Notes: a model not told the origin generated them from the sequence alone. DNA of 28,218 nt from QYOJ01 sp964642545 (GCA_964642545.1 CAZXQU010000040.1:1-28218), one strand, 5' to 3'; positions 8,353 through 16,267 are shown, counted from the first letter of the stretch. Numbers and translations: made by a program.

Positions 8353-8919
8353 ATGGAAAATTCAGATCAACAGGAGGGGGCGTACTATAACTCCGGAACC
8401 CCAATCTCTCAGCGGGGATGGGTTCGCTATGTCTTTTTCTTTCTTGCTGGAATTGTTGCCGGCATCTTGCTGAGCAAGGCCATTACTTACAACAATGCAA
8501 ACCAGGCTGTATCTGACAAAGATCTTCGGGGTACCGTTTATAGCTCCAGTTCATTCGATAAGATGAAGTCGGCCGATGTAATCTATTTCGATAATCCCGG
8601 GTTAAAAGCAGTTATCGATGTGAAATACTCTTCGCAGGTGGTGGAGGCCCGGGTCGAAATCTCCTCCCTCAATCCCGTAACGGTTGCCATTGAGTTTCCC
8701 CCCAATGATCTCAGTGTTCTTAATCTTCAGAATCTTTCTGTGACCGACCAGTCTTCAACATTTTCGAGTGCAAGTTTTATTAAACTTGAAAATGTTGGCG
8801 ATAACAACTACATCATACAATGGTACAACAAGAACAACCTGCAGCATCAGATTTCGTTCAAATTTTACCAGAACGATATGGTCATGTACTCAAATGCCGT
8901 CACCATAAACAAAGAGTAA
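8353..8919 (+). CDS. Single-pass membrane protein of unknown function
   Basis: A 188-residue protein. A hydrophilic N-terminal segment of about 25 residues precedes one membrane helix (about 25-42, VRYVFFFLAGIVAGILL), then an extracytoplasmic domain rich in Ser, Asn, Val and Ile that looks all-beta (for example VIDVKYSSQVVEARVEISS). No family is recognised. The start at 8353 is the only ATG that leaves a normal N terminus; a TTG start 10 codons upstream lies inside a decayed repeat and is unlikely. Together with the microprotein at 8936 it may belong to the operon with PrsW and the deaminase. A possible link is that PrsW acts on a single-pass protein, but nothing in the sequence proves this. 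Confidence 0.75.
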   Translation: MENSDQQEGAYYNSGTPISQRGWVRYVFFFLAGIVAGILLSKAITYNNANQAVSDKDLRGTVYSSSSFDKMKSADVIYFDNPGLKAVIDVKYSSQVVEARVEISSLNPVTVAIEFPPNDLSVLNLQNLSVTDQSSTFSSASFIKLENVGDNNYIIQWYNKNNLQHQISFKFYQNDMVMYSNAVTINKE

Positions 8920-8935
8920 ATCCAAACCACGCACT

Positions 8936-9049
8936 ATGAAACGTAAACACAAGATACTTATGGCTGTGGTAGCCGTTATCGTTGCAATCGTATTTCTTCT
9001 TTTCTTTATCAGCCCCGATACGGTGAGCATGTTTACAGGCGGTGAGTGA
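8936..9049 (+). CDS. 37-residue single-helix membrane microprotein
   Basis: An ATG at 8936 opens a 37-codon frame ending in TGA at 9047-9049: MKRKHKILMAVVAVIVAIVF at the N terminus, then LLFFISPDTVSMFTGGE. A basic cytoplasmic start (KRKHK) precedes one hydrophobic helix (about 8-25) and a short polar tail, the layout of a real membrane microprotein. It begins 17 bases after the gene at 8353 and overlaps the start of the deaminase gene by 8 bases, which suggests translational coupling. The function is unknown. The ordered topology and the tight packing are the reasons to call it; chance remains possible for so short a frame. Confidence 0.6.
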   Translation: MKRKHKILMAVVAVIVAIVFLLFFISPDTVSMFTGGE

Positions 9050-9974
9050 TTTTATAGCAGCTTTATTGGCGAATGATCTGGCGCAGCTTCAGGCAGTACC
9101 AAAGGCGGATTTGCACAACCATCTTCTTTTAGGGATTAAGGTTGATCGGTTATGCGAGTTAACAGGTATGGATATCACACCCTTTCTTTACAGTGGTGGG
9201 GGAATCAGGGATATCAACACCTGGATCAGGGAGCAGTATATCCCTGTCATCAGGATCCCGGATATTTTTCCGTTATTGGTGAAATCAAGTTTTCAACAGG
9301 CGGTTGATGATGGTGTTACACTGCTGGAAGCAAGTCTTGATGCCGGATTCGGACACCTTTACGGGATCTCCCCGGAGGAGGTTGTAAACACCCTGCAACA
9401 GGCACATCAGGAGGTAGCTCCGGGCATCAGTTTCCGGCCATGCCTCGGCTTTGCCCGAAGTGTCCCGTTAAGGCAACTCCTTCGCTTTTTTGAACCTTAC
9501 CTCGATCTGAATTATTTTACCTCAATTGACCTTTACGACGATGAACTGAGCCAGCCGGTTCAGAATTTCAGAGAGATATACCGGTTTGCCAAACAGTTAG
9601 GACTTCGCTGCACTGCTCATGTTGGAGAATTTGGGACGGCAGAAGATGTGAGGGAGGCTGTTGAGGTTTTGAACCTCGATGCTGTGCAACATGGTATTGC
9701 CGCAGCCTCCTCACCGGATGTCATGAAGTGGTTAGCCGAACGGGGAACCACCCTAAACATCTGTCCAACGAGCAACCTGCAACTCCAGCGGGTTACCTCT
9801 TACGCAGTCCACCCAATCCGAATCTTATACGACCATGGCGTCAATGTGACCATCAATACCGACGACGTGACGTTATTTAACCAGGGAGTCACGGAAGAGT
9901 TTCTGAACCTTTTTCAGGCAAAACTTTTTTCGGCAGAGGAGCTGGATGAAATCCGGGAATTGGCTTACCCCTAA
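9042..9974 (+). CDS. Adenosine deaminase-like amidohydrolase, short C terminus
   Basis: A 310-residue enzyme of the adenosine/AMP deaminase family. The zinc and catalytic residues are all present: KADLHNH (H25, H27), HVGEFG (zinc H193, catalytic E196), VQHG (H217), CPTSNLQLQ (241-249) and TINTDD (D274, D275). Family members hydrolytically deaminate adenosine or related purines to the 6-oxo form. The GTG start is forced: the frame opens only 15 bases upstream. It overlaps the microprotein gene by 8 bases. The protein ends at ELAYP, before the terminal helix that usually follows (residues of the type NSIEASF), and the final Pro codon and stop lie in sequence related to the inverted repeat that follows, so the tail may have been lost. 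Whether adenosine is the true substrate cannot be told. Confidence 0.85.
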   Translation: MSDFIAALLANDLAQLQAVPKADLHNHLLLGIKVDRLCELTGMDITPFLYSGGGIRDINTWIREQYIPVIRIPDIFPLLVKSSFQQAVDDGVTLLEASLDAGFGHLYGISPEEVVNTLQQAHQEVAPGISFRPCLGFARSVPLRQLLRFFEPYLDLNYFTSIDLYDDELSQPVQNFREIYRFAKQLGLRCTAHVGEFGTAEDVREAVEVLNLDAVQHGIAAASSPDVMKWLAERGTTLNICPTSNLQLQRVTSYAVHPIRILYDHGVNVTINTDDVTLFNQGVTEEFLNLFQAKLFSAEELDEIRELAYP

Positions 9975-9982
9975 ACCATCAT

Positions 9983-10076
9983 TAACCCCTAAATCCCCTA
10001 AAGGGGACTTACTCCTCCTTTCAGGAGGATAATACTGCGAAGCAGAGTAAGCCCCCTTTAGGGGGTTTGGGGGTCA
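9983..10076. repeat. Large imperfect inverted repeat between convergent genes
   Basis: Two 29-base arms (9983-10011 and 10048-10076) are complementary at about 24 of 29 positions and share the core CCCCTAAAGGGG / CCCCCTTTAGGGGG. The 36-base interior folds into two smaller hairpins: TCCTCCT / AGGAGGA around TTC (10013-10029) and CTGC / GCAG around GAA (10035-10045). The left side abuts the stop of the deaminase gene and the right arm contains the TGA stop of the ABC transporter gene. It resembles a MITE- or REP-like element and may act as a bidirectional terminator; no transposase is nearby. Confidence 0.75.
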
Positions 10077-13000
10077 TTTTTTTAGCCTGATCCGCTCCAA
10101 CCCCTCCACCAATTTCCTCAGGGTATCGTGCAACAGTGTGAGATAAAGCACTAGTGTCATCAGCCAGATCACAAAGAAGTTAAACCAAAGGGTGTCGATC
10201 TGAAGGCCGAAAAGGTTCTTATAGGGGGCGTAGAAATGGGCTCTCCCAACACGTGACTGGGGATCCATGAAGATGGGGTCTTTCTTGCGGATAAGTTTCC
10301 CTTTACCTTCAATAAGTTTATTGACCGAGTTCTGGTTCAGGGCAAAATCGGCCAGGCTCTGGTTGTAATAGTCCTGGCGCATCCTGAAGAGAGCCTCCTG
10401 GCCACTTTCACCGATAATCTTCTCATACAGGGCGTCCCTTCTTGAAGTCACCAGCGATAATTTCGATGAGAAATAGCGGCCGAGGGAATCTAAGTATTGT
10501 GACGCTTGCACCTTTACCTCTTCAGTGAATCCTTCCGGGGAGAGTCCTTCAATACCCCGAAAGGGACCGAATCCGGCCTCCTTGCTTAAACGTGGAATTT
10601 CATGATTCAGGATGTCGAAATAATTCTCTGTTTTTTTGGTTTCCAGGTTCAGTTTCAGGTTACGGTTGCAGGCATCCAGCTCGGCTTGCAGGGCAGGTAT
10701 CTCATAAGCTGAGATGAAGGAGTAATAACTCATCTCTTTCTCATATGGATAGAAGATCCGCTCGTACCTGTTATTTTTAAACTGATGGACAGCCAACGCC
10801 TCATATGACCAACGTGAAGTCATCATATCTCCAACAAGTGGTACATATGTCCGGGATGAGATCATCGGGTTGAGATTGTCAAAAGGAACAATGGTGCCAC
10901 TTAGCAGGAGTTGTGGGACAATGATGAATGGGATCAGGATGTAAATGGCAACAACCGATTTCATCCCCGAAGAGATATTCAGTCCAACCATATTGGCGAA
11001 ACAGGAAGTGGCGAAAAGGATGAGAAAATAGCTCCAAAACATGCCCTGGATATCAAGAATCAGGTTTCCGACCACCACAAACGAAAGAGCCTGAATAGCT
11101 GAGAGGGTAAAAAGTAGGGCGATCTTGGAGTTGAGATAACTCCATCGGCTGAGGTGCAGGAACGCCTCCCGTTTTAGTATTTTCTGGTCGTGGATGATCT
11201 CTTCTGCGCTGACCATCATGCCGAAGAAGAGTGAGACAACTACACTCATGAAAAGGTATGCCACCAGATTGCTGTTTGTTCCGAAGCTATATGTTTCGCC
11301 GGGATAATAGCGGGTAAGGAAGGCGAGGATTGCTGCCAGAACCGGTGCCTCCAGCAGGTTGATAAGGAGGTACTGTGTATTGGTTATTTTAGTAAGCAGG
11401 TTGCGGATCCCGAAAATCTGAAACTGTTTGAAGAGGTTGGGTACACTGAAGTGATGTTTGGGAAGCTCATGTTTCCGGGTTTTTACCTTCAGTTCAGGCT
11501 GGATATTTTTCTGAAAATGCCCGTACCAGTCGCGTGGAGTGATTTTCCGGTTGGTGCTAAGTTTGCCATATTCGTTGATGACTTTTGCTTCCGTAATCTG
11601 CAGGATCTGTTCAGGATTCACATACCCGCAGTTAAAGCATTCGCTCTCATTTGGGTTAACGTGACTGCTCAGCGTTTTAAAATATTTCAGTGCATCAATC
11701 GGATTTCCGAAGTAGATAGGAAAACCTCCTTTGTCGAGGATCAGAAGTTTGTCGAAAAGCTTGAAAATATCGGAAGAGGGCTGATGAATATTGACCAAAA
11801 CGAGTCTCCCTTTCAGGGTTTGCTCCTTCAACAGCAGCATCACCATCTCAGAGTCCATGGAAGAGAGTCCGGAAGTAGGCTCATCGGCAAAGAGCACCGA
11901 TGGCTCGCGGATAAGCTCCAGGGCAATATTGAGCCGCTTACGTTGTCCGCCGGAGATGAATTTATTGAGAGGATCCCCCACTTTCAGGTGCCGGATACCG
12001 GCCAGGCCGATGTCGGACAGGATCTTCATCACCGCTTTCAGGAGCTGTTTTTTTGTAAATCCGCTGAAGCAGAGTTTGGCGTTGTAATAGAGATTCTGGA
12101 ATACGGTAAGTTCTTCAATCAATAGGTCATCCTGGGGAACGAACCCGATGATTCCCCTCAGTTGTTCACGGTCGGTTTGCAGGTCGTACCCATTGATCAG
12201 AATCCTTCCCTGGGTGATTGGGAGATTTCCATTCAGCAGGTTCAGCAGAGTTGATTTTCCAACCCCGCTGCCTCCCATCACCCCGATTAGCTCCCCTGAG
12301 CCTGCAGTAAAGCTGAAGGGATGGATCCCGTTGGTGCTGTTTTTGAAACGGAATTCAATCTCTTCGCAGGTGTATTCAATGGCAATCGTCTCCCTGGCAT
12401 GAAGAAACCTTGCTGCCACATCGGTATAATAGATAGGGCTTATTTTCAGGCTTGTGAGAATAGACCCATGGGTAAGGATAACTGTCCTGAATGGGATCAG
12501 GTTGTTTCCGTTGAGGTTGATCTCATCTTTCCCCGCATACCTGCAGACAAACGAGTGGATTTGAGTTAGGTATTGAATAAGGATCTGCCCATCGAGGTTC
12601 TCCCTGAGCATATGCTTTTGATCCTCCGGATGATCCATAGCATCGATGAGCAGGAGATTCTGTTTGTCAAGAGTGCTGCTGGCGGGGTCAAGGATAAATG
12701 CACAGCAGTTGCAAAAGAGAGGTTCGGGGAGATTAAACGTTTCGCCAATGATCTTCAGGTATCTCTTCTCCTCATCGGACAATGAGATGGATCCCGTCTC
12801 CTTCCTGCCATGCTCATCTTCCAGGAACTCCAGAAACTTGATAAACACAATCACTTTATCTTTTAACTGAAGCCCTTTGTTCACCCGCAGGCAGATCTCC
12901 GATATTTTTCCAGCGGTATCGTCGGGTAACTCTCCACCCTCTTCGAATGGTTGATGAAAAAAGAGGAGCTCATCAAATAGTTTCAGATACTCTTCGAGTT

Positions 13001-13130
13001 CCTGGCTGTTGAGGTGGGATTTAAGAAAGGAAGAGATGATAGTACGCGTGCTCTCCTGGTTTGCCTTGTGCCCTGTTGCTGCAACAATTGCAAAGAGCTG
13101 GACAAGGGCCATCAAGATCGGTTCTGACAT
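10074..13130 (-). CDS. Large ABCG-type ABC transporter, ATPase fused to permease
   Basis: A 1018-residue protein. Residues 1-130 look like an all-helical TerB-like domain, 200-255 an unclear linker region, and about 255-480 an ABC ATPase: Walker A GGSGVGKST (286-294), Q-loop FVPQDD, signature ISGGQRKR (392-399), Walker B VLFADEPTSGL and switch HQPSSD. The ATPase-first order and GQRKR motif are typical of the ABCG/White branch. A Cys pair (ECFNCGYVNP) precedes the membrane part, which has about six helices with an ABC-2-like fold. Between the fifth and last helix lies an unusual extracytoplasmic insertion of about 170 residues with coiled-coil character. The start is the ATG at 13130; a TTG three codons upstream is also possible. 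It lies downstream of the lipoprotein gene, separated by a palindromic repeat. The substrate is unknown. Confidence 0.9.
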   Translation of the reverse strand: MSEPILMALVQLFAIVAATGHKANQESTRTIISSFLKSHLNSQELEEYLKLFDELLFFHQPFEEGGELPDDTAGKISEICLRVNKGLQLKDKVIVFIKFLEFLEDEHGRKETGSISLSDEEKRYLKIIGETFNLPEPLFCNCCAFILDPASSTLDKQNLLLIDAMDHPEDQKHMLRENLDGQILIQYLTQIHSFVCRYAGKDEINLNGNNLIPFRTVILTHGSILTSLKISPIYYTDVAARFLHARETIAIEYTCEEIEFRFKNSTNGIHPFSFTAGSGELIGVMGGSGVGKSTLLNLLNGNLPITQGRILINGYDLQTDREQLRGIIGFVPQDDLLIEELTVFQNLYYNAKLCFSGFTKKQLLKAVMKILSDIGLAGIRHLKVGDPLNKFISGGQRKRLNIALELIREPSVLFADEPTSGLSSMDSEMVMLLLKEQTLKGRLVLVNIHQPSSDIFKLFDKLLILDKGGFPIYFGNPIDALKYFKTLSSHVNPNESECFNCGYVNPEQILQITEAKVINEYGKLSTNRKITPRDWYGHFQKNIQPELKVKTRKHELPKHHFSVPNLFKQFQIFGIRNLLTKITNTQYLLINLLEAPVLAAILAFLTRYYPGETYSFGTNSNLVAYLFMSVVVSLFFGMMVSAEEIIHDQKILKREAFLHLSRWSYLNSKIALLFTLSAIQALSFVVVGNLILDIQGMFWSYFLILFATSCFANMVGLNISSGMKSVVAIYILIPFIIVPQLLLSGTIVPFDNLNPMISSRTYVPLVGDMMTSRWSYEALAVHQFKNNRYERIFYPYEKEMSYYSFISAYEIPALQAELDACNRNLKLNLETKKTENYFDILNHEIPRLSKEAGFGPFRGIEGLSPEGFTEEVKVQASQYLDSLGRYFSSKLSLVTSRRDALYEKIIGESGQEALFRMRQDYYNQSLADFALNQNSVNKLIEGKGKLIRKKDPIFMDPQSRVGRAHFYAPYKNLFGLQIDTLWFNFFVIWLMTLVLYLTLLHDTLRKLVEGLERIRLKK

Positions 13131-13139
13131 AGCTGGCAA

Positions 13140-13177
13140 ATGCCGTAGAGACGGGGCATGCCCCGTCTCTACGGCAT
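13140..13177. repeat. 38-bp perfect palindrome (GTAGAGACGGGGC family)
   Basis: The sequence from 13140 to 13177 equals its own reverse complement over all 38 bases, with arms ATGCCGTAGAGACGGGGC and centre CATG. A partial third arm (GCATGCTCCGTCTCTAC, 13174-13190) follows directly, with one mismatch in the GGGG/CCCC block. Such GTAGAGACG...CGTCTCTAC palindromes are a known type of dispersed bacterial repeat, often linked to REP-associated transposases, though none is in this window. It sits in the 69-base gap between the lipoprotein and the ABC transporter and could attenuate read-through between them. Confidence 0.88.
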
Positions 13178-13199
13178 GCTCCGTCTCTACAGATTGGGT

Positions 13200-14045
13200 T
13201 TATTGGATCAATGCATTCCGTACGCCGGCAATCACGTCGTTGATACCGTTAGCTTGCTGAGGATCCAGCTTTTTCTCTGGTTCCAGACCAAAATCGGTGA
13301 AAGCAGGCTTCAGCTTGAGCATCTCATCATAGAGGGTTTTCATTGCTGCATCGTTCTGGTAAAGGTCCAGGATTGCCATCAGCTGGTCATAGTTATTCAG
13401 CTGTTTGTAGATAATGGCAGTGATATTTTTGTTGTTTTCCGCAACGATGTTGAGTGAGCTGGCCAGGTAAAGTCCTTCAACAAAAGCACCGGTGGCAATA
13501 TAAACGCCAACCTGGTTGCGATTGTTCTTTGAGAGAAAATCGTTGGTTGCCAAAAAGATGCCGGATACAAGATTGATCAAGGAATCTTTATTGTTGTCAA
13601 ACGACTTCACTTTTTCCACAAGATTTGGATGATAAATTCCTGCAATACCCAGTTCATCGGCCAGTTTGCCCGTACAACCCAGGAATTGGTTTGTGTTATC
13701 GATATGGTTATAGGTGGCAGAATAAGCGAGGTCGGCACTGTAAATTCCGAGGTTTATCGCTTTGCTTTTTTCGGTCATGTATTTTCCGGCATTATCCACC
13801 GGATTTGTGATGTCAAAGATGTAACCGGCTTTTGCCTGCTCGAGGAGCATGGTAACCTCAAAAGGGGTAGGCATCTTATAAAGCAGGTTAATTGCTTCGG
13901 GACTGAGTGATAATTCCTTGTTGATAGAATCAGCAGCCTCTTCGTTGGCTTTCTGGTCTCCGGCTCCACCACATCCTGCCAGTAAGAAAAGGGAAATAGC
14001 CATTGCAGCAGCAAGGCTCAGGGATAAATTACGCTTTGTGTTCAT
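13200..14045 (-). CDS. Lipoprotein of unknown function
   Basis: A 281-residue protein with a type II signal peptide: a hydrophobic stretch of about 15 residues ending in LLAGC (lipid-anchored C25), then a flexible GGAGDQKANEEAAD segment. The mature part is mostly helical, with motifs such as INLGIYSADLAYSATYN and NNRNQVGVYIATGAFVEGLYLASSL that look like a conserved all-alpha domain, possibly of paired repeats (the two share an iGvY.a..a...y pattern). I recognise no named family but expect homologues in Bacteroidota. It lies upstream of the ABC transporter in the same direction with a 69-base gap, so the two may be co-transcribed. A variant -7 element (TACTTTCG) lies 40 bases upstream. Confidence 0.8.
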   Translation of the reverse strand: MNTKRNLSLSLAAAMAISLFLLAGCGGAGDQKANEEAADSINKELSLSPEAINLLYKMPTPFEVTMLLEQAKAGYIFDITNPVDNAGKYMTEKSKAINLGIYSADLAYSATYNHIDNTNQFLGCTGKLADELGIAGIYHPNLVEKVKSFDNNKDSLINLVSGIFLATNDFLSKNNRNQVGVYIATGAFVEGLYLASSLNIVAENNKNITAIIYKQLNNYDQLMAILDLYQNDAAMKTLYDEMLKLKPAFTDFGLEPEKKLDPQQANGINDVIAGVRNALIQ

Positions 14046-14084
14046 AATCTGGTATAATGAATGAATAGATTGGTTTCTGATATG

Positions 14085-14092
14085 CGAAAGTA
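14085..14092 (-). promoter_or_regulatory. Possible variant -7 element (TACTTTCG)
   Basis: The minus strand reads TACTTTCG, one base from TAnnTTTG, 39 bases upstream of the lipoprotein start at 14045. The same octamer occurs on the plus strand at 23394-23401 upstream of the hydrolase gene. No -33 box was found. Confidence 0.25.
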
Positions 14093-14132
14093 CGGGAATT
14101 TTTGAAAATAGTGAAATTTTTTATCCCCCTGA

Positions 14133-15080
14133 TCAAAGCCTGATCAACACTTTTATACTTTCTGGTTTTGCTGCCAAAGTGAATGCCTGTTCAATCTCAT
14201 CGAAGGGAAAGACTTTGGTAATCAGGGGTTCAACATCAATCAACTTCTGACTGAGAAGGCTGAGAGCAGGTTCAAAAACCCCACAACGGCTTCCAATAAT
14301 ATTAAGTTCGTTAACGACAATCTGGTTGAGGTCGATTTTGGCAGGATCTGCCACCGTTGTTTTCAGGATCAGTTTTCCCCTGGCACGCAGGTGACTCATT
14401 GCAATGCTGAAGCCATCGGGGTTCCCTGTGCAGTCAACACAGATTTCGGCCCGGTCATCTGGTTGGAGAATATCCAGATTTTTTGCAGGAAGCCCAAGTC
14501 CCCTGGCAAATTCCACTTTGTATGGATTGATATCGAAGAGGGTATATTCACAGCCCGACAACCTGAATACCTGGGATATCAGAAGCCCCAGCTTCCCTGC
14601 CCCAAAGATGAACACATTATCGGTTGGATTGATTTTGGTTTGTTCAAAAATTTCGAGAGCGGCTGCTAGTGGTTCGGTGAAAACGGCATTCGGTAACTCG
14701 ACATTGGGGGGCACAACATGGAGGTTCTTTTCAGGAAGAACGACATAGTCGGCGAATGTTCCGGCACGTTCAAAAATGCCCAAAACAGAACGGTTTGTGC
14801 AGTGGTTCTTTCGTCCGGTCTGGCACATGTAGCAATGACCACAGGAAATATTGATTTCACCCACTACATCCTTGCCAAAGAACCGACTATTCTCCGAGAC
14901 CACCTCTCCAACGAATTCATGACCCAGGATACCCTTGAAGCCCATGTATCCATGGATGATCTCCAGGTCTGTGTTGCAAATCGAGGAATAACGCACCTTG
15001 ATCAGTACTTCGCCAGGTTCAGGCACAGGATCAGGGACTTGCTGTACGGACAATTTTCCGTCGTAGACAAAGGCTTTCAT
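14133..15080 (-). CDS. Zinc-dependent medium-chain dehydrogenase
   Basis: A 315-residue alcohol dehydrogenase of the MDR superfamily. The catalytic zinc site is visible as C35 (SICNTD) with GHE at 53-55, and the structural zinc site as C80, C83, C86 and C94 (CGHCYMCQTGRKNHC). The Rossmann domain has the FGAGKLGLL loop and DCTGNPDGF. This pattern is shared by sorbitol, threonine and related polyol or amino-alcohol dehydrogenases; substrate and cofactor cannot be fixed from sequence. It is somewhat shorter than the common 340-350 residues. The start is the ATG at 15080 (MKAFVYDG, the standard opening); a TTG three codons earlier is less likely. It is divergent from the signalling cassette at 15179 and shares its upstream region, which holds a palindrome at 15119-15130. 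Confidence 0.9.
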   Translation of the reverse strand: MKAFVYDGKLSVQQVPDPVPEPGEVLIKVRYSSICNTDLEIIHGYMGFKGILGHEFVGEVVSENSRFFGKDVVGEINISCGHCYMCQTGRKNHCTNRSVLGIFERAGTFADYVVLPEKNLHVVPPNVELPNAVFTEPLAAALEIFEQTKINPTDNVFIFGAGKLGLLISQVFRLSGCEYTLFDINPYKVEFARGLGLPAKNLDILQPDDRAEICVDCTGNPDGFSIAMSHLRARGKLILKTTVADPAKIDLNQIVVNELNIIGSRCGVFEPALSLLSQKLIDVEPLITKVFPFDEIEQAFTLAAKPESIKVLIRL

Positions 15081-15118
15081 AAGGGTCAAAATTTTTCACA
15101 AAAAAACAATTTTTTCTC

Positions 15119-15130
15119 AGGTTATAACCT
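15119..15130. promoter_or_regulatory. Candidate operator palindrome AGGTTATAACCT
   Basis: A perfect 12-bp palindrome in the 98-base gap between the divergent dehydrogenase (start 15080) and solute-binding lipoprotein (start 15179). It touches a TAATTTCG (15130-15137), a variant -7 element for the plus-strand gene. Position and symmetry suggest binding of a dimeric regulator, but no regulator with a DNA-binding domain is encoded nearby. Confidence 0.35.
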
Positions 15131-15178
15131 AATTTCGGAATAAATTTACATCATCTTCTTCATTTTAGCAATTTAAAT

Positions 15179-16267
15179 ATGTGTTGGCTGAACAGGTCTC
15201 TTCTCTATTCCCTGGTGATTTTTTCATTTATTGTAGGAATATGCAGCTGTAATCAGGATCCATCAGGCAAGAAAGAGACTGAGGAGGGGTACAGAGAGAA
15301 AACAACGGATCTGGATACCATTTCTCTTCAAAAAGTCAGGCTTCTGCCATACTGGAACACCACAGCCCAGTTTGCAGGATATTATATCGGAATCGAGGAG
15401 GGAATCTTCCGGAAATATGGCATCGACCTGGAGATTATCCCGTATCTGCCAACAGATCAGCCCGATCAGATGATAGCCAATGAGGAGGCTGATTTCTTCC
15501 TGCTTTGGCTGGTGAATGCAATCGACATGAAAGACTCGGGCCTCGATATCGTCAACATTGCCCAGCTCTCCTCTAGGTCCTCCCTGATGCTGGTTGTCAA
15601 GAAAAGCAGCGGAATTGAAACCATTACCGATATGGATGGCAAACGAGCTGCAATCTGGAGCGATTACACCCTGCAACCAAAGGCATTGTTCAGGAAGAAC
15701 CACGTGGATGTAAAGATCATTCCGATCGGTAGCAGCAACAACCTGTTTTTAACCGATGGCGTTGAGATCATCAATGCGAGCTGGTTTGATGAATACCATA
15801 CCATCCTCAACAGCGGATATAATGCGGATGAACTTGAAACATTTTTCTTTTGCGACTATGGCCTGAACTTTCTTGAAGACGGAATCTATTGCCTCCACTC
15901 CACATTAAACAAGGACCCGGAGTTGTGCAAACGGTTCGTTGAAGCGACTATTGAAAGCTGGAAATACGCGTTTGATCATCCTGATCAGGCGATCAACGTT
16001 ATCCTGGCAGAACAAAAGAAGCAGAAGAAACCGGCTAACCTGTCGCATCAGCGATGGATGCTCGACAGGTACCGTGACCTATACTATCCTGATCCTCAGA
16101 AAGACATCAATACCAAACTTTCCGACTCAGATTATCAGACCATTGCGAAAATCCTAGTGGAAGCGGGATTGATTGGTGTAATTCCCCCATATAGGGAGAT
16201 CTATCAACCTATTCTTATTGATGATAACAAACCGATCACCCCGGAAAGTCCAAAATACTACCGATGA
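15179..16267 (+). CDS. NMT1/THI5-like solute-binding lipoprotein, likely sensor subunit
   Basis: A 362-residue protein with a lipoprotein signal (ICSC, anchor C24). The mature part is a periplasmic-binding fold of the NMT1/THI5/SsuA type: LLPYWNTTAQFAGYYIGIEEGIFRKYG is visible in pieces as PYWNTTAQFAGYYIG and EEGIFRKYGIDLEI, then the ANEEADFFLL and DMDGKRAAIW segments that line the ligand cleft. Relatives bind thiamine precursors, sulfonates, nitrate or similar small molecules for ABC import. Here no permease or ATPase is adjacent; instead the kinase gene starts inside its last codon (4-base ATGA overlap). The likely role is to present a ligand to that kinase. The ligand is unknown. A thiamine-synthesis role was not supported by any neighbouring thi gene. 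Confidence 0.88.
   Translation: MCWLNRSLLYSLVIFSFIVGICSCNQDPSGKKETEEGYREKTTDLDTISLQKVRLLPYWNTTAQFAGYYIGIEEGIFRKYGIDLEIIPYLPTDQPDQMIANEEADFFLLWLVNAIDMKDSGLDIVNIAQLSSRSSLMLVVKKSSGIETITDMDGKRAAIWSDYTLQPKALFRKNHVDVKIIPIGSSNNLFLTDGVEIINASWFDEYHTILNSGYNADELETFFFCDYGLNFLEDGIYCLHSTLNKDPELCKRFVEATIESWKYAFDHPDQAINVILAEQKKQKKPANLSHQRWMLDRYRDLYYPDPQKDINTKLSDSDYQTIAKILVEAGLIGVIPPYREIYQPILIDDNKPITPESPKYYR

Noticed and set aside
11451..12125. 224-codon open frame on the plus strand
   Set aside because: Antisense to the ATPase domain of the ABC transporter; no recognisable motifs.
15179..16267. Reading the NMT1/THI5-like protein as a thiamine pathway or importer component
   Set aside because: No thiamine gene, riboswitch, permease or ATPase lies nearby; coupling to a kinase is a better fit.
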